Source of the DNA: an uncultured Porphyromonadaceae bacterium
Lineage (GTDB): Bacteria; Bacteroidota; Bacteroidia; Bacteroidales; Muribaculaceae
Assembly: GCA_947649495.1 (NCBI GenBank)
Contig: CANSRU010000005.1
Span: forward strand, 62,001-126,000
Length of the DNA: 64,000 nt
Direction: 5' to 3'
The notes under the pieces were generated by a model that ran no database searches, was not told the origin of the DNA, and saw only the letters and a list, made by a program, of their open reading frames with translations. The translations under genes were made by a program, and so were the position numbers. Below, in pieces: positions 27,728-36,586 of the stretch (position 1 is its first letter; each line of letters begins with the position of its first letter).

Positions 27728-30055
27728 TTAGCGGAGGAAGCGGGGGGCTTGGAGGAAGAGGCCGAAGGTGAGGCCGAAGTTCCAGCGGCCTTCGGGGACG
27801 CTGGAGTAGTGGCAGTAGGCGGAGACGTTGGTGAATGGGAGGGCCATTACGAGTTCGGCCTGGGCGAAGTATTCGACGGTGGAGAAGCGGCGTCCATACC
27901 ATGCGGTGCCGTCGGGCATTTCTTTGATGCGGCTTTCGGGTAGGAAGAGGTCGAATGTGCTGCGCAGCTGGAATACGTTGTTGAGTTTCCATACGGGGAC
28001 CACGGCAGCTGCGGCGTAGCGGTAGGCGCGGAACGATGGGGAGAGAACGTTGTTGAACGATGGCGACGGGATGTAGGCGGGGGCGAATGCCACGGCTTCA
28101 CTATACTGCTCGGGACGCCCATGGCTTGAGGCGAGGATGTTAAGTTCGGCTCCCAAGGAGAATTTTGGCGATAGGTTCCAATATTTGCGGCACAGCAGTT
28201 CAATCTGTCCCCAGCCGGCATGATGCGACCGATGGTCGACAGTGTGCGCGCCGCCTCCGGAGAAGTATCGGCGGCCGAGCACTCCGAGCACCTTGAGACG
28301 GTAGAAAGCTCCGTCGGTGGGCACGGTTACGGAGTTGAGTGTGGAGTATTCGTACATCGCCTCGGCTTTGGCGAGGCGGCGGGTAAGACGGTCGTCGTAG
28401 CGCATCGCTATGGTTCCGGCCTCGGGCATCACGTTGTGATAGTATTTGTCAATCAGCAGTCCATAGCCGGCAGCCACTTCCACTCTTGCATTGCGGCCGG
28501 CAGCCACGCCATAGGCCAGACGGCCGTAGAATTCGTCGGAGGTAAGCACTGTGGGGTCGCTTGTCTGGAAGAAGTAGCTGTCGCGCGGAAAGTATTTCTG
28601 CCGCGAGGCCACGGCTTTAAGTTCGAGCCCGGAGGGTACGGCACGCAGCAGGCGTATGTGGGCGCTGGCTTCGGCTCCGAGGTAACTTTGGCCTATCCAG
28701 GCGTTGAAGCGTGCGTCGAATGAGTTGAAGCTAAGGGTCTTGTAACCGGTGGTGAGAAACAGCATGCTGTTGGTGGAGGTGGAGAGATAGCCACCTATGC
28801 CGGCATCGAAATTGTTTTTAAGTGTGGCCCGGAGGTCGAGGGTGAACAGGCCGGTGGAGTCGTTGTAAATGGCCTGCGGCACGAGGTTGCGGAACTTACC
28901 GGGAGTGATGGCGCGATAGTAGGCTGCGCGTGCCCGGGCGAGCCCGAATGTGTCGGGGCGGTTGTGGGTGAACAGGTAGCGCACATAGCTGTTCTGCGAC
29001 GGCGTGCCTCCGGTGACATTTACGGAATCGAAGCGCAGATAAGGCGTGGCCGACCGATAGACCTTGCGCCGCAGGGTGCGTGCCTCGGCCGGGATGCGGG
29101 TGTGTATGCGCGACTTTATCGAATCCATCATCGACATCGCTTTGTCGTAGCCTATCTTGTAAATCTGCCGAGCCTTGTCGAAGTCGAGAAGCGCAAACTG
29201 TTCGAGATGGATGCGCATTTTTATGCCACGCCATGGCTGGATGGAGTCGTTGGCCGGCTGCATGATAAGATTTTCAAGCTGACTTACAACATCGCTTTTA
29301 CCGGTGTCGGTGCCATCAGACGACACATCGACGCCAATCATTATGGAGGGAGCGAACTGCGAGGTCATAACATCTACGGGGAAATTGTCGTAAATGCCGC
29401 CGTCGTACATCATGCGTCCATCTATCTCGGTGGGGTGGAACACCAATGGGAAACTCATCGAAGCCCTGACGGCATCGCCGAGCGAACCTGATTTACACAC
29501 CAGCCCGCGGTGGGCGCTGACGTCGGACACCACAGCCCTGAAGGGGACGAACAGGCGGTTGAAATCGCCACCACACTGCGCGGTGGCTGCCGAATAAAGC
29601 TCCATGAAACCGAAGTTCATGGGGAGCGGATTGATAAGGCTTGAGGGCAGGATGGAATTCTTACGCCCGGCCTTCCCTTCGCCGAAATTCAATGTAAGCA
29701 TGGCCGGACTGGGCGCGTCCTGAAGGAAATAGTAGGACAGTTTCTTGTCTATACGTCCTGTAGACCAATTGGCGAACTCGCGCGAGCCGAGCAGCTCCAT
29801 CATCTGCTCGGGGGTATAACCCATTGCATAGAGGCTGCCTACGATGGCGCCCATCGACGTGCCCGATATGTAGTCAATGGGAATATCATTGTCCTCAAGA
29901 GCCTGAATCACACCGATGTGAGCCACACCTTTAGCCCCACCACCGCTGAGCACAAGCCCTACCGACTGCTCGGCAGCCACGGAATCGGGCACCGGCTGCG
30001 AACACAACAGCTGCACCGACAGCAGCAAAGCCATAACAAACGATATCAACCGCAT
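27728..30055 (-). CDS. Patatin-like phospholipase with outer-membrane barrel (type Vd-like)
   Basis: A 775-residue exported protein: signal peptide (1-19), patatin domain (about 31-300) and a C-terminal beta-barrel ending in FGLFLQAPRFLR. The patatin dyad is Ser67 in GTSMG and Asp218 in DGGIYDN, with the oxyanion loop LSGGGAKGVAHIG. Between lipase and barrel there is a POTRA-like stretch (YRSATPYLRFDSVNVTGG). This layout matches PlpD / type Vd self-transporters, in which the lipase is moved to the cell surface, although many Bacteroidota homologues face the periplasm. All catalytic residues are intact. It is unusually GC-rich compared with the island on its right-hand (3') side. Confidence 0.9.
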   Translation of the reverse strand: MRLISFVMALLLSVQLLCSQPVPDSVAAEQSVGLVLSGGGAKGVAHIGVIQALEDNDIPIDYISGTSMGAIVGSLYAMGYTPEQMMELLGSREFANWSTGRIDKKLSYYFLQDAPSPAMLTLNFGEGKAGRKNSILPSSLINPLPMNFGFMELYSAATAQCGGDFNRLFVPFRAVVSDVSAHRGLVCKSGSLGDAVRASMSFPLVFHPTEIDGRMMYDGGIYDNFPVDVMTSQFAPSIMIGVDVSSDGTDTGKSDVVSQLENLIMQPANDSIQPWRGIKMRIHLEQFALLDFDKARQIYKIGYDKAMSMMDSIKSRIHTRIPAEARTLRRKVYRSATPYLRFDSVNVTGGTPSQNSYVRYLFTHNRPDTFGLARARAAYYRAITPGKFRNLVPQAIYNDSTGLFTLDLRATLKNNFDAGIGGYLSTSTNSMLFLTTGYKTLSFNSFDARFNAWIGQSYLGAEASAHIRLLRAVPSGLELKAVASRQKYFPRDSYFFQTSDPTVLTSDEFYGRLAYGVAAGRNARVEVAAGYGLLIDKYYHNVMPEAGTIAMRYDDRLTRRLAKAEAMYEYSTLNSVTVPTDGAFYRLKVLGVLGRRYFSGGGAHTVDHRSHHAGWGQIELLCRKYWNLSPKFSLGAELNILASSHGRPEQYSEAVAFAPAYIPSPSFNNVLSPSFRAYRYAAAAVVPVWKLNNVFQLRSTFDLFLPESRIKEMPDGTAWYGRRFSTVEYFAQAELVMALPFTNVSAYCHYSSVPEGRWNFGLTFGLFLQAPRFLR

Positions 30056-30151
30056 AAGTTCAATAAAAAAATTCAGAGCATAAAGTTAGGTTTACTTGTC
30101 CAAACGGCCAAATAATATATGAAATGACGACTGTTTGCTTGGAAAGTTTAG

Positions 30152-30159
30152 TAACTTTG
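30152..30159 (+). promoter_or_regulatory. -7 box (TAACTTTG) of the Lrp-type regulator operon
   Basis: TAnnTTTG element 28 bases before the ATG at 30187. A TTTG lies only 14 bases upstream of it, which is too close for a normal -33. Confidence 0.5.
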
Positions 30160-30186
30160 CGGTATTAACCTTACAATACTATCATC

Positions 30187-30654
30187 ATGCCACAGACAGA
30201 ACTTGACAGGCTTGATTGCAAGATACTGGAACTATTGTCGGCCAACGCACGGAAGCCATTTCTGGAGATAGCCCGCGAATGCAATGTTTCGGGTGCATCG
30301 GTACACCAACGCGTACAGAAACTAATAGCCTCGGGAGCCATCCAGGGGTTTGACACGCTGATAAATCCCGCCGTGCTGGGCTACGACACCTGCGCATATA
30401 TCGGATTCTTCCTGAGCGACCCTTCGCAATTCGATACAGCGGCCGAGGAGCTGCGCAAGATTCCGGAGGTGGTCGAAGTGCACTACACGACTGGCAAATA
30501 CGACCTGCTCATAAAGCTGTATGCCAAAAACAACCGCCATCTTCTGCAACTGATACACGACAAGCTGCAGGGGATAGTGAGCGGACGCACCGAGACGCTT
30601 ATCTCGTTTAAAGAGGAGTTCCGGCGTCAGATACCCATAGACATCAACGAATAA
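30187..30654 (+). CDS. Lrp/AsnC family transcriptional regulator
   Basis: A 155-residue regulator: an N-terminal winged helix-turn-helix (DRLDCKILELLSANARKPFLEIARECNVSGASVHQRVQKL) and a C-terminal RAM ligand-binding domain (VLGYDTCAYIGFFL, then EVVEVHYTTGKYDLLIKLYAKN). Members bind amino acids or similar small molecules and act as dimers or octamers. It sits 12 bases upstream of a glycosyltransferase gene and heads a run of five co-directional genes up to 35466, so it may control them as well as itself. The ligand is unknown. Confidence 0.93.
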   Translation: MPQTELDRLDCKILELLSANARKPFLEIARECNVSGASVHQRVQKLIASGAIQGFDTLINPAVLGYDTCAYIGFFLSDPSQFDTAAEELRKIPEVVEVHYTTGKYDLLIKLYAKNNRHLLQLIHDKLQGIVSGRTETLISFKEEFRRQIPIDINE

Positions 30655-30666
30655 GCATCGGGAACA

Positions 30667-31989
30667 ATGATCACATCAGGACTTTGCAACTCCGCCACCA
30701 TGCGCACATTGGCTCTTGACGCGCAGATGCCGTACGTGGCACTGTGCGTGGACAGCAACATGTCGCCCGACATATCGCCCGCTGCCCTCGGGCGCATGGC
30801 CACGATAATGGAGAATTGCGGTGCAGCAATGGTATATTCGGATTACCGGACCATAGCGCACGATGCCGTAACCGACACGCTATGCACGGAATATCTCGAA
30901 GGCTCCGTGCGCGATGATTTCTCATTCGGCCCCCTTGTGATGGTCAATCAGGAGATGTTCAGGCAAGCAGTGGAGGAGATGGAGAGGGAATATGAGTATG
31001 CCGCATGGTACGACGTGCGTCTGCGGCTCTACCGCAAAGGGGCCATAGTGCATATTCCCGAAATGCTCTACACGGCTACCCCGCTCGAACATCCGGATAA
31101 GGGTGGTGAGCGGCAGTTTGACTATGTGAATCCCCGCAACCGCAAGGTACAGATAGAGATGGAGCAGGCGTTCACCTCACACCTGAAAGCCATAGGGGCT
31201 TACCTCGCGCCGCAGTTTGACACGCCCGATTTCGGGGATGGATTTCCGGTAGAGGCCACAATAGTGATTCCTGTGAAAAACAGGGTGAACACCATAGCCG
31301 ACGCCGTGTTCAGCGCTCTTGACCAACAGGCGCCATTTGACTACAATGTGATAGTGGTGGACAACCACAGCGACGATGGCACGACCGAAGTGTTGCGCAG
31401 GCTCAGCGAAGGTGAACCGCGGCTTTTACACCTGATACCCGACAGCCACACGCTCGGGATAGGCGGTTGCTGGAATCTGGCCTTGTCGCACGCGAAGTGC
31501 GGACGATTTGCCGTGCAGCTCGACAGCGACGACCTGTACAGTTCGTCGGACACATTGGCGCGGATAGTGGAAACATTCCACAGCATGCGCTGCGCAATGG
31601 TGGTGGGATCATACAGCCTTACAGATTTCGCGCTCAACCCCATCCCGCCGGGCACGATAGACCACCGCGAATGGACCGATGGCAACGGACGCAACAATGC
31701 GCTGCGGATAAATGGACTTGGCGCGCCACGCGCATTTGCCACCGCTATAGCGAGGAGTATGCCCATGCCCGATGTATCGTATGGCGAGGACTATGCCATG
31801 GGGCTGCGTATGTCGCGCAACTACCGCATAGGCCGCATATACGAGGTGCTGTATCTATGCCGGCGGTGGGAGGGGAACTCCGATGCGGCACTCAGCATGG
31901 AGAAAGCCAACCGCTACAACTTCTACAAAGACTGCCTGCGCACATGGGAGATTGAAGCACGCCGTAAACTGAACGCCACCACACCATGA
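30667..31989 (+). CDS. Glycosyltransferase family 2 protein with an extra N-terminal GT-like domain
   Basis: A 440-residue protein. The C-terminal half (from residue 195) is a GT-A fold: VEATIVIPVKNRVNTIADAVFSAL, VIVVDNHSDDGTTEV, GGCWNLAL and the metal motif AVQLDSDDLY, with a later GEDYAMGLRMS. The N-terminal 190 residues look like a shortened second GT2 domain (YVALCVDSNMSPDIS ... FSFGPLVMVNQEMF) without its nucleotide loop. The acceptor is unknown. It is followed, with a 4-base overlap, by a DUF4922 protein, a SpoIID-domain protein and a permease, which suggests a shared role in handling a cell-wall or envelope sugar. Confidence 0.85.
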   Translation: MITSGLCNSATMRTLALDAQMPYVALCVDSNMSPDISPAALGRMATIMENCGAAMVYSDYRTIAHDAVTDTLCTEYLEGSVRDDFSFGPLVMVNQEMFRQAVEEMEREYEYAAWYDVRLRLYRKGAIVHIPEMLYTATPLEHPDKGGERQFDYVNPRNRKVQIEMEQAFTSHLKAIGAYLAPQFDTPDFGDGFPVEATIVIPVKNRVNTIADAVFSALDQQAPFDYNVIVVDNHSDDGTTEVLRRLSEGEPRLLHLIPDSHTLGIGGCWNLALSHAKCGRFAVQLDSDDLYSSSDTLARIVETFHSMRCAMVVGSYSLTDFALNPIPPGTIDHREWTDGNGRNNALRINGLGAPRAFATAIARSMPMPDVSYGEDYAMGLRMSRNYRIGRIYEVLYLCRRWEGNSDAALSMEKANRYNFYKDCLRTWEIEARRKLNATTP

Positions 31990-32873
31990 CGGCGGAGGAA
32001 ATAAACGGTTTCATAACCCGGCAGATGGCAGCATGGTCATTGGCAAGGCGCAACCATGACGCCCTGAATGCCGTGGCCACCCGCGAAATCACCGTTAATG
32101 GGCAACATATTATATTGCAGCACAATCCGGCACGAGCATTGTCGTCGGGAGCAGATGTGCGCACCGAAGCCGTCGCGGCCCGTCCATGCTTTTTGTGCGG
32201 CGACAACCGCCCAACAGAACAGACATACATCGAATCGGGCAACTATCAGATATTGCTTAACCCCTACCCTATTTTCCCGGGGCATCTCACCATTGCCCAC
32301 CGTGAGCACACTCCGCAGGCCATAAACGAACGCATTGCCGACATGCTGCATCTGACCGATTTTCTCCCCGGCATGACAATATTCTACAATGGACCGAGAT
32401 GCGGAGCCTCGGCACCCGACCATGCACATTTCCAGGGTGTAGGCTCACATTTCTTGCCGATATGGCAGGATATTGAAGCTGATTGCGGAACTACCATAAC
32501 GAACGGAATACCATCGGGGATACTGATAACCGCAACAGATATCACACAGGCCGAAAGGATGGCGGAAGAGGCCATCGATAAATTACCCAGGCGGGCAGAT
32601 GCCGTAGAGCCGATGGTCAACATACTTACACGGCGCCTGCCGGAGATGTATCAGGTGCTCATAATCCCCCGCAAGTGCCACCGGCCCGGCAATTTCACCA
32701 CCGACCCCGACGACAACGCAGGCATATTCGTCAGTCCGGCATCGATAGATGTGGCAGGCGTGATTGTAACTCCACGACTCCGCGATTTTGAGAACCTTAC
32801 TGAAGATGCTATCTTCAATCTACTCACAGAAGTGTGCTATATGCACAATGAGCTATCAGAGATTTTGAAATGA
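31986..32873 (+). CDS. DUF4922 HIT-like nucleotidyltransferase/phosphorylase
   Basis: A 295-residue cytoplasmic protein with a HIT-like fold. Characteristic spots are RPCFLCGDNRP (CxxC, possible zinc), YQILLNPYPIFPGHLTIAHREH, and a HIT-like triad GPRCGASAPDHAHFQ. These resemble the GalT / GDP-galactose phosphorylase branch, enzymes that move nucleotides onto or off sugar phosphates. The substrate is unknown. It overlaps the preceding GT2 gene by 4 bases and the next SpoIID gene by 4 bases (ATGA), so all three are translated together. Confidence 0.85.
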   Translation: MTAEEINGFITRQMAAWSLARRNHDALNAVATREITVNGQHIILQHNPARALSSGADVRTEAVAARPCFLCGDNRPTEQTYIESGNYQILLNPYPIFPGHLTIAHREHTPQAINERIADMLHLTDFLPGMTIFYNGPRCGASAPDHAHFQGVGSHFLPIWQDIEADCGTTITNGIPSGILITATDITQAERMAEEAIDKLPRRADAVEPMVNILTRRLPEMYQVLIIPRKCHRPGNFTTDPDDNAGIFVSPASIDVAGVIVTPRLRDFENLTEDAIFNLLTEVCYMHNELSEILK

Positions 32874-34186
32874 CAGAACCCACAATAAAAGTAGGCATAT
32901 CGGCATCTCCGGCCATCGATGTCACGATACCGGAAACATACCGGCGCAACATACCGGCTGATATAAATGGACGTCTGCACCTGACACTGTCAGACAACGG
33001 CAAAGTCAGATGCACGGATGGCATTTGTGCCGACAGGCTGCTGTTCACAGCAACAGATGTCGACGACAGGTTTGTGATACACAACGTGACCATAGGTATA
33101 AACTTCCATTGGGAGCAGGCCGAGGACCAGGCGTTTCACGGCGCCCTGCTCATTGAACCGGCGGCTCAGGAAGGGATGCTCCAGGCCATAAACATAATTG
33201 ACGTGGAAACATATCTGCGCAGCGTGGTATCGTCGGAAATGAACGCCAACGCGCCAGAGGAGTTTCTCAAGGCACATGCCGTGATATCACGCAGCTGGCT
33301 ACTTGCCCAGATATCGCACGATGATAAACCCGCAGGCCACAGATGCGTAGATTCTGATGAAGAGCTTGTGAGATGGTACGACCGCGAGGCACACACCCGG
33401 TTCGATGTATGTGCCGACGACCACTGCCAACGCTACCAGGGATGCACCAAGGCATCCACCCCACAGGTATCGTCGGCACTCGCGGCCACCCGCGGTGAGG
33501 TGCTTACGTACAACGGCCGACTGTGCGACGCACGGTTCTCGAAATGCTGTGGAGGAGCGACGGAAATATTCTCCACATGTTGGCAACCTGTGGACATGCC
33601 CTACCTTCAGGCTCGACCCGACATGTGCGGTCCGACAGCAATCCTGCCCGACCTGACAAAAGAGAAGGTGGCTCACGGATGGATAGCATCGCGTCCGGAG
33701 GCGTTCTGCGCCAATCCTCCGCAAGATATACTCGCCACAGTGCTTAACGATTACGACCGCGCTACTACAGACTTCTACCGATGGTCGGTGACATACACCG
33801 CCGAAGAGATAGCCGGAATAGTGCGCGAACGCACCGGGACCGATTACGGCAGGATAATATCGCTCACCCCTCTTCACCGGGGGACGTCAGGACGCATAGA
33901 CCGACTGGAGATACGTGGAACGAAGCGCACGCGCATAATAGGCAAGGAGCTCGAAATAAGACGCACGCTTTCGCGCACACACCTCTACAGCTCGGCGTTT
34001 ACCGTAAAGCCACATGAGGCTGACCGCGATGGCATACCGACCGGATGGACCATAGCCGGTGCCGGATGGGGGCATGGCGTGGGGCTGTGTCAGATAGGTG
34101 CCGCGGTGATGGCCCACCGGGGCCACAGCTACCGCGAAATCCTTGCCCACTATTTCCCCGGAGCCGAAATATCAACTATTTACTGA
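32870..34186 (+). CDS. SpoIID/LytB domain protein
   Basis: A 438-residue protein with the SpoIID/LytB core: NIIDVETYLRSVVSSEMNANAP, EFLKAHAVISRSWLL, SKCCGGATEIFSTCW and near the end GWGHGVGLCQIGAAVMA. SpoIID-type proteins cleave peptidoglycan glycan strands (lytic transglycosylase) or stimulate amidases. No clear signal peptide is seen at this start, which is odd for a wall enzyme and might mean a cytoplasmic role on recycled fragments or a non-classical export. It overlaps DUF4922 by 4 bases, and an AmpG-like permease follows after 8. Confidence 0.87.
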   Translation: MTEPTIKVGISASPAIDVTIPETYRRNIPADINGRLHLTLSDNGKVRCTDGICADRLLFTATDVDDRFVIHNVTIGINFHWEQAEDQAFHGALLIEPAAQEGMLQAINIIDVETYLRSVVSSEMNANAPEEFLKAHAVISRSWLLAQISHDDKPAGHRCVDSDEELVRWYDREAHTRFDVCADDHCQRYQGCTKASTPQVSSALAATRGEVLTYNGRLCDARFSKCCGGATEIFSTCWQPVDMPYLQARPDMCGPTAILPDLTKEKVAHGWIASRPEAFCANPPQDILATVLNDYDRATTDFYRWSVTYTAEEIAGIVRERTGTDYGRIISLTPLHRGTSGRIDRLEIRGTKRTRIIGKELEIRRTLSRTHLYSSAFTVKPHEADRDGIPTGWTIAGAGWGHGVGLCQIGAAVMAHRGHSYREILAHYFPGAEISTIY

Positions 34187-34194
34187 GACACGCC

Positions 34195-35466
34195 ATGGCG
34201 AGAAACAAACGTAATCCATGGAGTTGGGTGCCATCGCTTTACTTTGCCGAGGGATTGCCCTACGTAATAGTGATGACAGTGGCCGGGATAATGTACAAGC
34301 GGATGGGGGTAGAGAACACTGAACTCGCATTCTACACCTCACTTCTGTCGCTGCCATGGGTAATCAAACCATTCTGGAGTCCGTTGGTGGACATATTCGG
34401 AACAAAGCGCAGGTGGGTTACCGGAATGCAATATCTGCTTGCGGCAGGATTTGCAGCGGTGGCCATATCGCTGCCCGGAGAATACTATTTCCGTATGTCG
34501 CTTGCATCGTTTCTCGTCATATCGTTTCTATCGGCCACCCACGACATTGCCGCCGATGGCTTCTACATGCTTGGACTTAATGAACGGCAGCAATCTTTCT
34601 TTGTAGGAATCCGCACCACATTATACCGCCTTGCGGTGATAGCCGGTCAGGGCCCGATAGTGGTTCTCGCCGGATATTTCGAAACACGCTACGGAGCCAT
34701 ACCTCAGGCATGGGCCATGGTATTTTATCTGCTCGCAGTGCTGTTTGCACTGATTGCCATATACCACAATTGCGTATTGCCACACCCGGAAACCGACATA
34801 CACCGCCATGTTAAAAGCGTAAAAGAGGTGGTGAACGAGTTCGTGGCCACATTCAAGAGTTTCTTCACAAAACCGGGCATAGGCACAGCACTGTACTTTC
34901 TCCTTCTGTACAAGCTACCCGAAGCCCAACTTATCAGGCTTATACCTCCATTTCTGATGGACCTTGTGGCATCAGGAGGTCTCGGGCTGTCGACAGCCGA
35001 GGTGGGAATGACCTACGGCACCATAGGTGTTACGGGGCTGATGGCAGGCGGTATAGCAGGCGGTATAGCAGTGTCGCGCGACGGTCTGCTCAAATGGCTC
35101 CGGCCAATGGCATGGAGCATGTCGCTCACCTGTCTCAGCTTCGTGTATCTGAGCAGCTTTGACAATCATTCGCTAACCGCCATCAACATGTGCGTGTTCA
35201 TCGAACAGTTCGGCTATGGGTTCGGCACCACAGCCTATATTCTGTATACCATATACTTCTCGGAAGGAGAATGGCGCACATCCCACTATGCCATCTGCAC
35301 CGGCATAATGGCCCTCGGAATGATGCTCCCGGGCATGGCCGCGGGCAAAATACAGGAGATTCTGGGGTACGAGATGTTCTTTTTATGGACCGTCGTGTGC
35401 TGTATATCAACAATTGGGGTAAGCTACATGGTCAAAGTTCCGGCATCTTTCGGCAAAAAGGCTTGA
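34195..35466 (+). CDS. AmpG-like MFS permease
   Basis: A 423-residue inner-membrane protein with about 12 helices. The opening WSWVPSLYFAEGLPYVIVMTVAGIMYKRMG and SLPWVIKPFWSPLVDIFGTKRRWV are the AmpG/PAT family signatures; LSATHDIAADGFYMLGL follows. AmpG imports GlcNAc-anhydroMurNAc peptides released from peptidoglycan, so this gene supports a muropeptide-recycling reading of the operon. I chose the ATG at 34195 because the longer open frame overlaps the SpoIID gene in another reading frame. Substrate specificity is inferred from the family only. Confidence 0.9.
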   Translation: MARNKRNPWSWVPSLYFAEGLPYVIVMTVAGIMYKRMGVENTELAFYTSLLSLPWVIKPFWSPLVDIFGTKRRWVTGMQYLLAAGFAAVAISLPGEYYFRMSLASFLVISFLSATHDIAADGFYMLGLNERQQSFFVGIRTTLYRLAVIAGQGPIVVLAGYFETRYGAIPQAWAMVFYLLAVLFALIAIYHNCVLPHPETDIHRHVKSVKEVVNEFVATFKSFFTKPGIGTALYFLLLYKLPEAQLIRLIPPFLMDLVASGGLGLSTAEVGMTYGTIGVTGLMAGGIAGGIAVSRDGLLKWLRPMAWSMSLTCLSFVYLSSFDNHSLTAINMCVFIEQFGYGFGTTAYILYTIYFSEGEWRTSHYAICTGIMALGMMLPGMAAGKIQEILGYEMFFLWTVVCCISTIGVSYMVKVPASFGKKA

Positions 35467-35492
35467 ATTTTGAAATTTTAACAGTAACTTTG
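35463..35492 (+). promoter_or_regulatory. Promoter of the L,D-transpeptidase gene (TTG-N19-TAACTTTG)
   Basis: -33 TTG at 35463-35465 (inside the end of the permease gene), 19-base spacer, -7 TAACTTTG at 35485-35492, 25 bases before the ATG at 35517. Confidence 0.75.
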
Positions 35493-35516
35493 CAGCCGCA
35501 TTTTGTTTAAGCCAAT

Positions 35517-36512
35517 ATGAGCAGACACACATTAATTATATATGGGATAGCAGGGCTGATACTCTCGGGGTGTACGGGTAGGTCGGCAGTGAGCGAAGCG
35601 GAGCTCACTGACACCGTAGCGCTTGAGGATGTAGCCATACCTGACACCTTTGCCGGAATGCCACCCCTTGATTCCCTCGCTACCTTGAGCGAGGAAGATG
35701 TGAAGAGCCCAATTCCGACCCGCGCGTTCACCACCGAAGAGGAGGCGATAGACTTTATGAGAAATTCCGGACATTGGGACAAATACAATGGCGGAATAAT
35801 AATGAAGATTGCCGGACAGGACATCGGCTACGCCAACAAATTGCTGGCCAATACGTTCGACTACTTCATAATAGTCGACAAGCCATCGATGAACGTGATA
35901 CTCTACGACCGCTATGGCCGTGAACAGAAAGTGTACCGCATGGCATGCTCCAAGAAGTACGGCACAAAACATAAACGGCGCGACAACCGCACCCCCGAAG
36001 GATTCTTCTCGGCCGAGGGGATATACAATTCCACCGAATGGCTATACACTGACGATGACGGAAAGACATCACCTAAAAAAGGCCAGTTCGGTCCACGATT
36101 CATACGCCTAAAGACCGATGTAACCTCCCAGATAGGCATACACGGCACCTGCGCACCATGGTCGCTCGGCCATCGTGCAAGCCACGGCTGCATACGAATA
36201 CACAACGATGCAATAATGGAGTTGGTGGAATATGTCACTCCCGGAATGCCCATCATAGTCAATCCATCCAACCGCGATCAGGCCGTGAACATAAACGAGG
36301 GCTACGACAACATAACCAAGCTGAAACTTGGCAAAATCAAGGAAAAATACGTTGACCCGGAATCGGTAAAAGAGAAAGAGGAGAAGAAAGAGACTAAAAC
36401 CGACACAACAGCCCAGACGGCAGACAGCGTGCCATCACAACCTGCATATGAACCGGCGGCAACAACCACCGAAACTCCCGACACCATATCTATCAGCGAC
36501 ATAATGGACTGA
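35517..36512 (+). CDS. L,D-transpeptidase (YkuD) lipoprotein
   Basis: A 331-residue lipoprotein (lipobox LSGC, Cys19). The YkuD domain lies at about residues 125-245: NVILYDRYGREQKVYRMACSKKYGT, TPEGFF, IGIHGT with His209 and the catalytic motif SHGCIRIHN with Cys225. The family forms 3-3 cross-links in peptidoglycan or attaches proteins to it. A flexible Glu/Lys/Thr-rich tail (about 285-331) follows. It has its own promoter and is convergent with gltX. The nearby AmpG/SpoIID genes share the wall theme. Confidence 0.92.
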   Translation: MSRHTLIIYGIAGLILSGCTGRSAVSEAELTDTVALEDVAIPDTFAGMPPLDSLATLSEEDVKSPIPTRAFTTEEEAIDFMRNSGHWDKYNGGIIMKIAGQDIGYANKLLANTFDYFIIVDKPSMNVILYDRYGREQKVYRMACSKKYGTKHKRRDNRTPEGFFSAEGIYNSTEWLYTDDDGKTSPKKGQFGPRFIRLKTDVTSQIGIHGTCAPWSLGHRASHGCIRIHNDAIMELVEYVTPGMPIIVNPSNRDQAVNINEGYDNITKLKLGKIKEKYVDPESVKEKEEKKETKTDTTAQTADSVPSQPAYEPAATTTETPDTISISDIMD

Positions 36513-36521
36513 ATAAGCATT

Positions 36522-36566
36522 ATACATATAGCGGGCGGAGAAAATTTCTCCGCCCGCTATATGTAT
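36522..36566. terminator. Very strong two-way hairpin between convergent genes
   Basis: An almost perfect palindrome of about 20 base pairs (ATACATATAGCGGGCGGAGA and its complement) with loop AAATTT, set between the L,D-transpeptidase and gltX stops. There is no long T-run on either side, so termination may rely on the stem itself. Confidence 0.7.
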
Positions 36567-36586
36567 GCTCGTATGTTAAAGAGCAA

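Noticed and set aside
18034-27730. attL/attR pair around the defence operon
   Set aside because: I looked for a copy of the tRNA-Leu 3' end near 27.3-27.7 kb and found none, so no attachment site is claimed.
36522-36566. attC-like or mobile-element end
   Set aside because: The hairpin sits exactly between two convergent stops with no recombinase or repeat nearby; a two-way terminator explains it.
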